From Desulfobacter sp. (GTDB lineage Bacteria > Desulfobacterota > Desulfobacteria > Desulfobacterales > Desulfobacteraceae), in the NCBI GenBank assembly GCA_028768545.1, contig CP054838.1, positions 2,535,501 through 2,599,500 on the forward strand: DNA of 64,000 nt. Reading direction: 5' to 3'. This document shows positions 1-9,062 of this stretch, in pieces. Under the pieces are notes generated by a model. The model saw nothing but the letters and a program-made list of their open reading frames with translations. It ran no database searches and was not told the origin of the DNA. The translations under genes were made by a program, and so were the position numbers. Within the stretch, counting starts at the first letter, position 1. Each line of letters starts with the position of its first letter.

Positions 1-1382
1 TCAATGCATTGCTCAAGCAGAATGTGGTGGCCTATGCCCATGACCGGAACCGGCTTCAGCGGTCCGACCAGATTGACAAGGTTCTGACCAACCGGTTTTT
101 CGGGCCGTTGATCATGGTGGGCATTATTCTGGGGCTCTATCATTTTACCTTTACTTATTCTGTCTTGCCCACCCAATGGTTTGAAGCCTTTTTCGGCTGG
201 CTCAAGGCCGCAGCAGAAGCAGGTCTTCCCGACAGCCTCTTAAAATCCTTTGTGATTTCAGGGATCATTGACGGGGTGGGCGGTGTTCTAGGCTTTGTTC
301 CCCTGATCATGTTCATGTTTTTGGGGATCTCCTTTTTGGAGGATTCAGGATATCTTGCCCGGATGGCTTTTATGCTGGACCGGATCTTCAGGATGTTCGA
401 CCTTCACGGCAGTTCTGTCATGGCCTTTATCGTGTCCGGTGGTATTGCAGGCGGCTGCGCTGTGCCCGGGGTCATGGCGGCAAGAACCCTGAAATCACCC
501 AAGGAGCGCCTGGCCACCCTGCTCACGGTGCCCTTTATGAATTGCGGCGCCAAACTGCCGGTCTATGCCCTGCTGGTGGCGGCGTTTTTTGCCGAAAACC
601 AGGCCCAGGTCATGCTCATACTGACCCTGATTTCCTGGGTCGGTGCCCTGCTGGTGGCAAAGCTGTTCAGGTCCACCATTATTAAAGGCGAAGCCACGCC
701 TTTTGTCATGGAGCTTCCCCCTTACCGTCTGCCCACCCTGCAAGGACTGTTCACCCATACCTGGGAGCGGACCTGGCAGTACATGAAAAAGGCGGGCACG
801 GTCATTTTGGGGATTTCCATCCTGCTCTGGGCCATGATGACTTTTCCCGGCCTTGATGCGGCAAAGGTATCAGAATTTCAGGCAAAACAAGAGGCCGTTA
901 CCCAGGCCGTGCCTGCCCAGATCATGGCAGAACTGGATGCAGCTGCCGGGGATGATGAAACTCTCTCTGCCCAGGCCGGTTTGAAAAATTCAATTGCCGG
1001 CCGCATTGGTGTGGCCATGGAAGGGATATCCGGTCTGGCCGGATTTGACTGGCGGACCAATATTGCCCTGGTGGGCGGATTTGCCGCCAAGGAAGTGGTG
1101 GTCTCCACTCTGGGAACAGCCTATTCTTTGGGAGAAGTGGATCCCGAAGAGACCGGTTCCTTGGGGGAGCGGCTGAAGTCTGCACCCGGATGGGGGCCTG
1201 TTACGGCATTTTCTCTGATGATTTTCACCATTTTTTATGCCCCCTGTTTTATGACCGTGGTCTGTATTGCTCGGGAAACAGGGTCCTGGAAATGGGCCGG
1301 GTTTTCCGTGGCCTTTAACACGGTTCTGGCCTTTGGGCTGTCTGTATTGACCTTTCAGATCGGGTCTTTGATTTTTAATTAA
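1..1382 (+). CDS. feoB: Ferrous iron transport protein B, C-terminal part (5' end outside window)
   Basis: This is the membrane part of FeoB, the GTP-driven ferrous iron permease of the inner membrane. The reading frame is open to the first base of the window, so the N-terminal G-protein domain lies upstream. The sequence shows repeated hydrophobic segments and the conserved gate-type motifs, including SGGIAGGCAVPGVMAART, PFMNCGAKLPVYALL and FAAKEVVVSTLGTAYSLGE, followed by a last hydrophobic stretch with APCFMTVVCIARE. It ends 21 bases before a small FeoB-associated gene, which fits a feo operon. In this anaerobe, Fe(II) uptake would feed the many Fe-S, rubredoxin and rubrerythrin proteins encoded further right. 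No internal defect is visible. Confidence 0.96.
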   Translation, partial: NALLKQNVVAYAHDRNRLQRSDQIDKVLTNRFFGPLIMVGIILGLYHFTFTYSVLPTQWFEAFFGWLKAAAEAGLPDSLLKSFVISGIIDGVGGVLGFVPLIMFMFLGISFLEDSGYLARMAFMLDRIFRMFDLHGSSVMAFIVSGGIAGGCAVPGVMAARTLKSPKERLATLLTVPFMNCGAKLPVYALLVAAFFAENQAQVMLILTLISWVGALLVAKLFRSTIIKGEATPFVMELPPYRLPTLQGLFTHTWERTWQYMKKAGTVILGISILLWAMMTFPGLDAAKVSEFQAKQEAVTQAVPAQIMAELDAAAGDDETLSAQAGLKNSIAGRIGVAMEGISGLAGFDWRTNIALVGGFAAKEVVVSTLGTAYSLGEVDPEETGSLGERLKSAPGWGPVTAFSLMIFTIFYAPCFMTVVCIARETGSWKWAGFSVAFNTVLAFGLSVLTFQIGSLIFN

Positions 1383-1403
1383 CAGTGCAAGGGAGATAAA
1401 TAA

Positions 1404-1574
1404 ATGGAAAACCTGATTGTATGGCTGATTGTGGCAGGGGCCTTTGGGTTCATCATCAAAGGATTTGTCAAAACCTATAAAGGGGAGGGCGGATGCACAG
1501 GCAACTGCTCCGGGTGTACTGGAAAGGGACCGGGAAACGCCTGTGACCCGGACAATATCTTTTTGAATAAATAA
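1404..1574 (+). CDS. FeoB-associated Cys-rich membrane protein
   Basis: A 56-residue protein that starts at an ATG 21 bases after the feoB stop, behind a GGGAG ribosome-binding site. It has one N-terminal membrane helix (ENLIVWLIVAGAFGFIIKG) and then a cysteine cluster (GGCTGNCSGCTGKGPGNACD). This matches the layout of the small FeoB-associated Cys-rich family found after feoB in many anaerobes. A role in FeoB assembly or metal handling at the membrane is inferred from context. The following hairpin probably ends the feo transcript. Confidence 0.85.
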   Translation: MENLIVWLIVAGAFGFIIKGFVKTYKGEGGCTGNCSGCTGKGPGNACDPDNIFLNK

Positions 1575-1588
1575 TTTTTGTTCTGCCC

Positions 1589-1646
1589 AATTTCCGCCAT
1601 TGTTTTTGATCCGATCTTTGGATTTTCAATGGCGGAAATTTTTTTT
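1589..1646 (+). terminator. Rho-independent terminator after feo genes
   Basis: Perfect 14-bp arms at 1589-1602 and 1627-1640 (AATTTCCGCCATTG and its complement) are followed directly by a T run. It lies 15 bases after the FeoB-associated gene, separating feo from lon. Confidence 0.85.
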
Positions 1647-1671
1647 GGCCAGGGAAAAGTAAAACTTAGTA

Positions 1672-1699
1672 TTGTCTTACCCAGATTTTTGATTATAGT
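1672..1699 (+). promoter_or_regulatory. Possible sigma70-type promoter for lon
   Basis: TTGTCT at 1672 and TATAGT at 1694 are separated by 16 bases, between the feo terminator and lon. The hexamers are imperfect and no start site is known. I see no clear heat-shock element. Confidence 0.3.
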
Positions 1700-1767
1700 A
1701 TATAAATGTGTTCAAAGAATCTTTGCACATCAGCCAAAACCTGAAAACAAGACATTGAGGTGACCCC

Positions 1768-4161
1768 ATGAGTGATGACAGCAAACCCATTACACCTGAA
1801 ATCGTTATTGATGAAGAAGAAAATGCCAAAGGGGATCTGGTTACCCAAAGTGTTAAACCCGATATTTTGTATCTGGTTCCCATCACCGGACGGCCCCATC
1901 TTCCGGCCCAGGTTCAGCCGTTGATTGTGAGCAAGCAGCGGTGGGAACCAACCCTGGTCAAAGCCTCCAAGGAATCCCAGAACCTTCTGGGACTTTCCTA
2001 TCTCAAAGAGGTCAAGGGCAAGTATGTGTATACCAAGGACTTTCCCAAGATCGGCTGCGTGGTCCGGATGCTCAATATCGTGGATGTGGAAGGCAATATC
2101 CAGTTTATCGCCCAGGGGCTTGAGCGGTTTAAAATTAAAAAATTCCTCTCAGACAAACCCCCCTTTGTGGCCCAGGTGGAATACCTTAAGCCGGTCCGGG
2201 AAAATGAAGAGGAACTCAAGGCCTATGCCATTTCCATTATTTCTTCCATTAAACAGCTATTGTCCTTAAACCCCTTGTATTCAGAGGAGCTCAAGCAGTA
2301 CCTGGGACGGTTTTCCCCGGACCAGCCCTCGCCTTTGACCGATTTTGCCGCAGGCATTACCACGGCCGGGGGAGATGAGCTTCAGGATGTTCTGGAGACT
2401 GAGTCCGTTATTGCCCGGATGAAAAAGGTGATGATGTTTTTAAAAAAGGAAATAGAGATTGCCAAGCTCCAGACCAAGATTCAAAAGGACATCAATACCC
2501 AGGTAGATGACAACAAGCGCAAGTTTTTTCTCAAAGAACAGCTCAAGGCCATCCAAAAAGAACTGGGGATTCAAAAAGACGACAAAACCTCGGATGTGGA
2601 CAAGTTCAAGGAAAAATTTGAGGCCCTGGATCCGCCTGAACATGTGACGGCCCGCTTTGAAGAGGAGATTGAAAAGCTATCCGTTCTTGAAACCGGATCA
2701 TCCGAATACGGGGTGACCCGTAATTATCTGGACTGGATCACCTCCTTTCCCTGGGGGGTCCACTCAACGGACAACATTGATATAGAGCGGGCGGAAAAAG
2801 TTCTTGAGCGGGATCATGCAGGGCTTTCAGACGTAAAAGAACGGATTATCGAATTCTTTGCCGCAGGGGTATATAAAAAAGATATTTCAGGGTCTATCAT
2901 TCTTTTTGTGGGGCCTCCGGGTGTGGGCAAGACCTCCATCGGCAAGTCCATAGCCGAAGCCCTGGGACGAAAGTTTTTCAGGTTCTCTTTGGGAGGCATG
3001 AGAGATGAGGCCGAGATCAAGGGGCACAGGCGGACCTATGTCGGGGCCATGCCCGGAAAACTGGTTCAGGCCTTAAAAGATACAAAGGTGGCCAACCCGG
3101 TGATCATGCTGGACGAGGTCGATAAAATCGGCGCCTCCTACCAGGGGGATCCGGCCTCAGCCCTGCTCGAGGTTCTGGATCCGGAACAAAATTCTGAATT
3201 TTTAGATCATTACCTGGACTTGAGAGTGGATTTGTCCAAGGTCTTGTTCATCTGTACGGCCAATACCCTGGATACTATTCCCTCTCCCCTGCTGGACCGG
3301 ATGGACCGGATTAATTTATCCGGGTATATTACGGCTGAAAAACTTGAAATTGCCAGAAAACATCTCTGGCCACGGCTGCTCAAACGCAACAAGCTCAACG
3401 CCTCGACCATTACCATCACCGATCCCACCATCCGTCATCTCATTGAAGGATATGCAAGGGAAGCAGGGGTGAGAAATCTTGAAAAGCAGCTCAACAAGAT
3501 TATCCGCAAGAGTATTGTCAGGATATTAAAGGAAAAGCTCAAACAGGTCCGGATCAATATTAAATCTTTGGAAGATTTGCTGGGACCGCCCATATTCAAG
3601 CCTGAAAAACAGATGAAAGGGGTGGGGATCGTCACAGGACTTGCCTGGACCCAGATGGGCGGGGCCACCCTGTCCATAGAGGCCGTGAGGGTGCATGAAA
3701 AAAATCCGGGCTTTAAGCTGACGGGCAAGCTCGGGGAGGTGATGCAGGAATCCGCATCAATTGCCCTTTCCCATGTCAGGTCCAATGCCAAAACCTACGG
3801 CATAGACCCGGATTATTTTGACACCTCTTTTATCCATCTCCATGTGCCTGAAGGGGCCACGCCCAAGGACGGGCCCAGTGCCGGGGTGACCATTTCCACA
3901 GCCCTGGTCTCCCTTGCCTCGGGCAGGCAGATTGACCGTCCCCTGGCCATGACAGGGGAAATCACCCTGACCGGGGATGTTCTGCCCGTGGGCGGGATAA
4001 AAGAAAAAATTATTGCTGCCCGGAGAACCGGCATCAAGGAGATCATTCTGCCTGAAGGCTGCCGCAGCGAGCATCTAAAACTGCCCGGCCATATAAAAGA
4101 AGGGATTCAGTTTCACTTTGCCGGAAAGTATAAAGATGTTTTCAAGATTGTTTTTGGATAG
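1768..4161 (+). CDS. lon: ATP-dependent Lon protease
   Basis: Full-length LonA-type protease (797 residues), the cytoplasmic ATP-driven enzyme that degrades misfolded and regulatory proteins. The N-terminal substrate-binding domain covers about residues 30-225, followed by a charged coiled linker. The AAA+ module has Walker A GPPGVGKTS near residue 381 and Walker B VIMLDEVDKIG near 445. The C-terminal protease domain has the catalytic serine in PKDGPSAGVT (near 702) and the catalytic lysine in GGIKEKIIAARR (near 745). The start is supported by GAGGTGA five bases upstream. It stands alone between the feo terminator and a non-coding stretch. All key residues are present. Confidence 0.97.
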   Translation: MSDDSKPITPEIVIDEEENAKGDLVTQSVKPDILYLVPITGRPHLPAQVQPLIVSKQRWEPTLVKASKESQNLLGLSYLKEVKGKYVYTKDFPKIGCVVRMLNIVDVEGNIQFIAQGLERFKIKKFLSDKPPFVAQVEYLKPVRENEEELKAYAISIISSIKQLLSLNPLYSEELKQYLGRFSPDQPSPLTDFAAGITTAGGDELQDVLETESVIARMKKVMMFLKKEIEIAKLQTKIQKDINTQVDDNKRKFFLKEQLKAIQKELGIQKDDKTSDVDKFKEKFEALDPPEHVTARFEEEIEKLSVLETGSSEYGVTRNYLDWITSFPWGVHSTDNIDIERAEKVLERDHAGLSDVKERIIEFFAAGVYKKDISGSIILFVGPPGVGKTSIGKSIAEALGRKFFRFSLGGMRDEAEIKGHRRTYVGAMPGKLVQALKDTKVANPVIMLDEVDKIGASYQGDPASALLEVLDPEQNSEFLDHYLDLRVDLSKVLFICTANTLDTIPSPLLDRMDRINLSGYITAEKLEIARKHLWPRLLKRNKLNASTITITDPTIRHLIEGYAREAGVRNLEKQLNKIIRKSIVRILKEKLKQVRINIKSLEDLLGPPIFKPEKQMKGVGIVTGLAWTQMGGATLSIEAVRVHEKNPGFKLTGKLGEVMQESASIALSHVRSNAKTYGIDPDYFDTSFIHLHVPEGATPKDGPSAGVTISTALVSLASGRQIDRPLAMTGEITLTGDVLPVGGIKEKIIAARRTGIKEIILPEGCRSEHLKLPGHIKEGIQFHFAGKYKDVFKIVFG

Positions 4162-4891
4162 GAGAAAAAACTTGTTTTCATTGCCTTGAAATGAATATAA
4201 GAGACTTGAACGCAATGCCCTGAAATTGTTGTATTGTATTTTGTCGGAAAATTTACTATGGCATTGCTATCTTTTATCCATCAGCTCTTTTAAGGTAATG
4301 GACAGGGCGGAGCTATTATCTGAAACTCATGGCCGCCCGGACCAGGTGCCTGGCAAAACCGTTTGTACCCTTGGTCAGTCTGACCCAGGTCTTCCCGGAT
4401 CTGACTGACCAAGGGTAAATGGCTTTAAACCACCGGAGGTTTAAGATCCTGCCGGTGTATTTTTCTTACCATCTTAATCTGCCGGTCAAGCCCCGGCATG
4501 ATCCATCCCGGCAGAACCAGGGTTCCTGCCTTGTTTTTTTGCCGTCATGAATTGCAGCCCCAGCGTTGAAAACGTCCCTACCTTTTGTTCCACTGCAAGG
4601 TAAAGTCTTTGACATGGTCAGTTGCCAAACCCCCAGCGATCTTTCGCAAAACCCATGCAGATCCAAAGGCGCATGATCTGCATTTAACCGCCCGCCAAAT
4701 GATTTCAGCAACGCTTGTGGTATTATTTTCATCATGATATCCAAATAAAGATATCATCCCAAAAAGGAATGATATGCGGTCAAGATAATAACTTATTTTC
4801 AAGGAATTTTTAAATATCCATTTTTTGAATGATATGCGCCACCCGCATACACCGCAGCTAAACGGAACCGTTCAATTCCTTGTTCTGCGCC
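4162..4891. other. 730-base intergenic stretch with a strong dyad; no gene recognised
   Basis: No convincing coding frame is seen on either strand; the short open frames show no ribosome-binding site or family signature. A perfect 15-bp inverted repeat (TACCCTTGGTCAGTC at 4366-4380, complement at 4403-4417, 22-base loop) lies about 200 bases after lon. It lacks a T run, so it may be an RNA structure or a remnant. A second small dyad (CTTTAAACC/GGTTTAAG) follows near 4422-4443. The block ends at an IS3 element and may be decayed sequence. Confidence 0.6.
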
Positions 4892-5084
4892 TACCCCCAA
4901 TCTTAAACCACGAAACGAGATTTCTTAAGTGGAAACTGCGCTCTCTTGTTTAGTAATATAGGCGACCTACGAGCCGCTCGTTTTTTATGCTGCTCTCTTT
5001 CCCATGTTTCTGTCCTTAATGCGTTAAATCCTCGCGCCTTAGCGCGGAACATATACCCAGTAGGGCCGCCGGAGGCATATTTGA

Positions 5085-5948
5085 TCATAATTTCTTATGA
5101 CCTCCTTTTGTGACTGTCCCTTTGATGAATACCTCAGCTGGGGTTTGCTTGTCCAGTGCAGAATGCTTCCGCTCGCAGTTATAGTAGCAGAAATAGGCAT
5201 CCAGCCCTCTGTACAGCGAGTGCCCATCGCTGTAAGCTTTAGGGTAGACGTCCTCATACTTGAGTGTCCACCAAAGACGTTCGATGAATACATTGTCGAT
5301 AGCTCGTCCGCACCCATCCATGCTCAGAGCGATTTTTTTGTCTAACAACACACCCGTGAAGGCATCCGAGGTGAATTGTGAACCTTGGTCTGTGTTAAAG
5401 ATCTCCGGGGTGTCTTGTTCCAAGGCCCGTTCCAGCGCTGCAATGCAGAAAAGACTGTCCAATGAGTTCGACAGCTCCCACGAAATAACATAGCGGCTAT
5501 ACCAGTCGATTACAGCATTCAGGTACATGAACCCATGCCGCATCGGAATGTAGGTGATGTCGGTGCTCCAAACCTGGTTAACGCGTTCAATCTCAACATT
5601 ACGAAGCAGATATGGATATACTTTATGTTCAGGAGCAGGCTTGCTTGTGTGTGGTCCTGGCGTGATGGCCTGAATTCCCATACGCTGCATCAGACGAGCT
5701 ACCCGCTTTCGGTTGGTACAGTGTCCCTGATCACGGAGCCAGTTCGTCATGCGCGGATAACCGAATTCCGGATGCCTCATATATTGCTCGTCGATCATAC
5801 GCATCAGCAGAAGGTTTTCATTTGTTTCAGGGACGGGTTTATAGTAGAAACCCGAACGAGGTGCGCCTGCCAGTCGACATTGGCGTCGGATCGAATAGAC
5901 GGAGTCAGGTTTCACCCAACTCCGACGCGTTGAAACCGGCAGGCTCAT
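5085..5948 (-). CDS. IS3-family transposase OrfB (DDE integrase)
   Basis: 287-residue catalytic part of an IS3 transposase. The N-terminal half has the helix-turn-helix-like region usual for OrfB, followed by the integrase core with WSTDITYI (first Asp), FNTDQGSQFTS (second Asp) and the Glu in FIERLWWTLKYEDVY, ending in the conserved YNCERKHSALDKQTPAEVF. It overlaps OrfA by ATGA. It is probably made as an OrfAB fusion through a -1 shift on A_AAA_AAG just before the OrfA stop. The DDE triad is present, so it may be active. Confidence 0.93.
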   Translation of the reverse strand: MSLPVSTRRSWVKPDSVYSIRRQCRLAGAPRSGFYYKPVPETNENLLLMRMIDEQYMRHPEFGYPRMTNWLRDQGHCTNRKRVARLMQRMGIQAITPGPHTSKPAPEHKVYPYLLRNVEIERVNQVWSTDITYIPMRHGFMYLNAVIDWYSRYVISWELSNSLDSLFCIAALERALEQDTPEIFNTDQGSQFTSDAFTGVLLDKKIALSMDGCGRAIDNVFIERLWWTLKYEDVYPKAYSDGHSLYRGLDAYFCYYNCERKHSALDKQTPAEVFIKGTVTKGGHKKL

Positions 5949-6229
5949 AACTTTTTTTCAAGCCACTTGATGTCCATTTTCAGTCGCCCGATCTCCTCGT
6001 AAAGTGGGGCAGTGATTTCTTCCTCGGTCTTTGGCCGCCGTTTTTTCCCTGATGGGAAAAGCTCTAGGGCATTGGTGAGCAGTTGTTTCTTCCAAGCCGA
6101 TATTTGATTTGGATGAACCTTATAGGCCGTTGATAGCTCGGCTAAGGTCTTCATTCCCTTGATGGCTTCGACCGCCACTTTGACTTTAAATTTTGCCGAA
6201 AATTGTCTTCTTTTACGTGTCATTTTCAT
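5945..6229 (-). CDS. IS3-family transposase OrfA (helix-turn-helix)
   Basis: DNA-binding half of the IS3 transposase, beginning KMTRKRRQFSAKFKVKVAVE and containing the HTH region AELSTAYKVHPNQISAWKKQ, with a C-terminal leucine/charged helix. The start at 6229 is preferred because GAAAGGACGC precedes it. Its last codons contain the slippery heptamer A_AAA_AAG in the correct phase; after a -1 slip, translation enters the OrfB frame with no stop in between. This is standard IS3 regulation and is inferred here from sequence alone. Confidence 0.9.
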   Translation of the reverse strand: MKMTRKRRQFSAKFKVKVAVEAIKGMKTLAELSTAYKVHPNQISAWKKQLLTNALELFPSGKKRRPKTEEEITAPLYEEIGRLKMDIKWLEKKL

Positions 6230-6393
6230 GCGTCCTTTCTTACCATTTTCAGGACGCGGATTCCACTTAAGCAAGTGGTCCTAAAATCGGGGGTAACCGC
6301 ATTCGATATCATTTACCCGACCCCATTAAGTACTTAAGCGGATCAATTAATTAGATATAGTGGATAAAACATTTTGAATGATTTAGAAAAAAT

Positions 6394-7704
6394 CAGTGAT
6401 GTCCGGTTAGGTTTTTGCTTGCTCAATAATTTTTTGATCTTTGACAATATTGTCCCTGTTTGAACTATGAGAGCCCTACTCCTCGCAGCCAAACAGGTCA
6501 TTTAGAATGGCGGTTCGCAGCTGCCGAACTCTTTTGATCGTGACCTTTTCATTAAACTGTTTTTGGCAATGGATTGCCAGTAACAGGTAAGTGATAAGGC
6601 CGCCAAGAATCTGAACCATAAGGCCGTATTCACTGCGGGCAATGAGATGATATACCTTCAGATGTTCTTTCCACCATTTGAAAAAATCCTCAATGGTCCA
6701 CCGGAGTTTATAAATTGTTGCTATTTGTTCCGCTGTTAAATCATGCCTGTCAGTTGCCACATAGTATTTGACGCCAGCAATTTTATAGCCAACAACCCGA
6801 ACAGGCCTTTTCGTCTGGTTTTGATTCGGAGTACCAAGTTTAACCAGTGCATCATAAAAAATGTAGCTGTCGGAAGGGGTCTCGTGGTTATCAATAATTG
6901 TTCTTGTTGTCCTGGTTTTTATACGGCAGACAAAATGTTTGCCTTGCTCCTGAAGCAGGTCAAATTCTTTATGGGATTGATATCCACGATCCATAACACC
7001 TGTTTGCCCCTTGGAAAGTATTTTGGGAACAAAAGTGCGTTCAGCGCCGTTGCCTTCAGTCAAAAAGATTTTGTTTGGGATTCCGTGATTAATGTCAAAT
7101 CCGCAATGTACTTTGGCTTTTTTACTTCCTTTTCTGTAGTTCGCCCAGTGCATTGAAAGGACTGCATTTATGAGACTACCGTCAATGGAAACCAACTCTC
7201 CTAACTCGGCGTGTTCACCCGGATGACACTCAAGAGCCTGTTTATAAAGATCCTCAAAGATAAATTGCAGTTGTTCGAGTCCCCTGTGATTGATGGCTTC
7301 ACAGAAACTACTACGGCTGATACCACCGTCTGGCGCAATATTTTCTTTAGCAAAAACATTCTCCTTGAGATCCTGAATTAAATGTCGGGCAGACTTGTGC
7401 TCCTGAAGATGGAAATAAACCAAAGCATTTATCTGGTCTTCGAATGTCATTTTTAAAGGGCGGTCTCCTCGAGATTGTAATTCCGGTGCTTTTGAAAGTG
7501 ACTTTATCAGAGGGCACCTGAAATTGTCAAAGTTCAGGGACCGTAGTTGTTTTTTAGGGACTGAGATGTGCGTCATTTGAGCTCCTTGAGTTAAATTTTC
7601 AAGGCGCACAAAAATTTTTACGCACATTTGTCAACACAAAACAGACTGTTTTTTCAATGATTTTAGATGCTTTTTATATGCAACAACCTAACCGGACACT
7701 ACTG
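6394..7704 (-). mobile_element. IS4-family insertion sequence, copy 1 (1311 bp)
   Basis: Same length and sequence as the copy at 23654-24964. The ends are CAGTGATGTCCGGTTAGG (left in the window) and the complement of CAGTAGTGTCCGGTTAGG (right), 18-bp inverted repeats with two mismatches. Copy 2 has a clean 9-bp target duplication, but here the flanks (AGAAAAAAT and AAAAAAATG) do not match exactly. That fits a rearrangement at this site. The base after the right end resumes the penicillin-acylase reading frame. Confidence 0.92.
6476..7576 (-). pseudogene. IS4-family transposase, shortened by an amber codon
   Basis: Transposase with the IS4 signature Y-x2-R-x3-E-x6-K (YKLRWTIEDFFKWWK) and the Asp-containing blocks VSIDGSLINAV and GVMDRGYQSHKE. 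The start MTHISVPKK at 7576 is supported by AAGGAG upstream. Compared with copy 2, a CAG codon after GCEE is TAG, removing the last 23 residues. The lost tail lies outside the catalytic core, so loss of function is likely but not certain. Confidence 0.85.
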
Positions 7705-8174
7705 AAAAAAATGAGACCTTTGACGATATCATGGGCAAGACCATGTCAGATGCAATGGCCTATCTTTCAGACCAGATGGGAAAAAAAACTGAAAATTGGA
7801 CCTGGGGAAAAATCCACACACTCAGGCTCGAACATCCCCTGGGCAAGGTAAGGCTTCTGGACGCCATTTTCAAATTCAATGACAGCCCCAAAGAGATGGG
7901 AGGCAGTTTTCACACGGTCTGCCCCCTGGCCTACAAATTGTCTGAGCCCTTTGTTATCAACCATGGGGCCTCCCACAGGCATATTTATACCCCGGCCAAC
8001 TGGGATGATTCTGTGAGCGTCATTCCCACAGGCACCAGCGGGATCCCGGCAAGCCCCCATTATTGCGACCAGACCGATCTTTATGTCAACAACCAATATC
8101 ACAAGGATCTTTTTTCCCTGGAAAAAATCATTGCGCACAAAAAATACGCCCTGGAGTTAAATCCGGCAGATTAA
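7705..8174 (+). pseudogene. Penicillin-acylase family protein, detached C-terminal fragment
   Basis: The frame is open from the IS4 edge (EKNETFDDIMGKTMSDAMAY...) to a stop at 8172-8174, about 156 residues. It has the end of the penicillin-amidase fold: WTWGKIHTLRLEHPLG, FHTVCPLAYKLSEPFVINHGASHRHIY and IPTGTSGIPASPHYCDQ. It lacks a start region, signal peptide and Ntn nucleophile. The missing N-terminal part is at 13694-15653 on the opposite strand. Both pieces contain the sequence encoding LEKN/EKN at the break, so one former gene has been split. It is unlikely to be expressed as a functional protein. Confidence 0.9.
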
Positions 8175-8233
8175 CACTCCTAAGTGTATAGAACATTTTG
8201 ATTTCAAACCGTCACGCCTGAAAGGAAGATGCC

Positions 8234-9052
8234 GTGGGAAGCCCTTATTTTATAAAGACAATCATCAACAAAACCTTTTCCCAGAGATTTTTCTGGTCCA
8301 GACTTTCCCAATACCCTCTCATGGGCCGCCTCATTGAGTCCCTTCTCTTTAAAGGTGATGATATCATCTATTTACCAGAAGACAGGGCCATCCCGATTTC
8401 AAAAAATATCCCTGACACCTCCCAGAATACGGTGATGCCCTCCCAGGTGCTCGAGCATTTTATCCGCCAGGCAAAGTATCACTGGATCATGGATTTTTGT
8501 ATCTGCCGGGACTCGGCCAAATGTGAAGATTATCCCATTGATCTGGGGTGTATCTTTTTAGGGGAAGCTGCCAAGGGCATTAACCCCAAATTCAGCCACA
8601 GGGCAAGCGTTGAAGAGACCCTTGAACATGCGGCCCGCTGCAGAGACGCTGGTTTGGTGCATCTGATCGGGCTTAACAAGCTTGATTCAGTCTGGCTCAA
8701 TGTCGGGCCGAAAAAAAAACTGCTGACCATCTGCAACTGCTGTCCCTGCTGCTGTCTTTGGAAAATACTTCCCCAAATCAATGCCAGCATCAGTTCAAAG
8801 GTCAACCGGATGCCGGGGGTCCGTGTTGCCGTGACAGATCTTTGTGTCGGCTGCGGCAAATGCACAAAAGAAATTTGTTTTGTCGATGCCATCCATCTTG
8901 AGGAGGGGCATGCCGCAATCGACGACACCTGCCGGGGATGCGGCCGTTGTGTAAGTATTTGCCCAAACCAGGCCATAGAAATTAAAATGGATATCCAGAA
9001 CCCTGTTTCAGCGGCAATTGATAAAATTGAAAACCTGGTGGATCTGACTTAA
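8234..9052 (+). CDS. 4Fe-4S ferredoxin-type protein with N-terminal Cys-rich domain
   Basis: 272-residue protein, GTG start behind AAAGGAAG. The N-terminal two-thirds has scattered cysteines (FCICRDSAKC, then ICNCCPCCC) that may bind a metal centre. The C-terminal 60 residues hold two classic [4Fe-4S] motifs, CVGCGKCTKEIC and CRGCGRCVSICP. It is soluble by appearance and could act as an electron carrier or an Fe-S subunit. It lies 10 bases before an epimerase gene and looks co-transcribed with it. The partner enzyme is not evident, so no function is assigned beyond Fe-S electron transfer. Confidence 0.85.
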   Translation: MGSPYFIKTIINKTFSQRFFWSRLSQYPLMGRLIESLLFKGDDIIYLPEDRAIPISKNIPDTSQNTVMPSQVLEHFIRQAKYHWIMDFCICRDSAKCEDYPIDLGCIFLGEAAKGINPKFSHRASVEETLEHAARCRDAGLVHLIGLNKLDSVWLNVGPKKKLLTICNCCPCCCLWKILPQINASISSKVNRMPGVRVAVTDLCVGCGKCTKEICFVDAIHLEEGHAAIDDTCRGCGRCVSICPNQAIEIKMDIQNPVSAAIDKIENLVDLT

Positions 9053-9062
9053 GGGTATCTCT

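Larger units (their letters stand above)
4892..6295 (-). mobile_element. IS3-family insertion sequence
   Basis: About 1.4 kb, carrying the two overlapping reading frames typical of IS3. The ends are imperfect inverted repeats beginning TACCCCC: left TACCCCCAATCTTAAACCAC at 4892, right end read inward TACCCCCGATTTTAGGACCAC-like up to 6295. I could not identify a clean target duplication (TGCGCC on the left, ACCGCA on the right), so the outer boundaries may be off by a few bases. Only one copy is in the window. Confidence 0.85.

Noticed and set aside
4466..4802. Two minus-strand frames of 74 and 92 codons after lon
   Set aside because: No recognisable domain and no start signal. A decayed gene is possible but not supportable.
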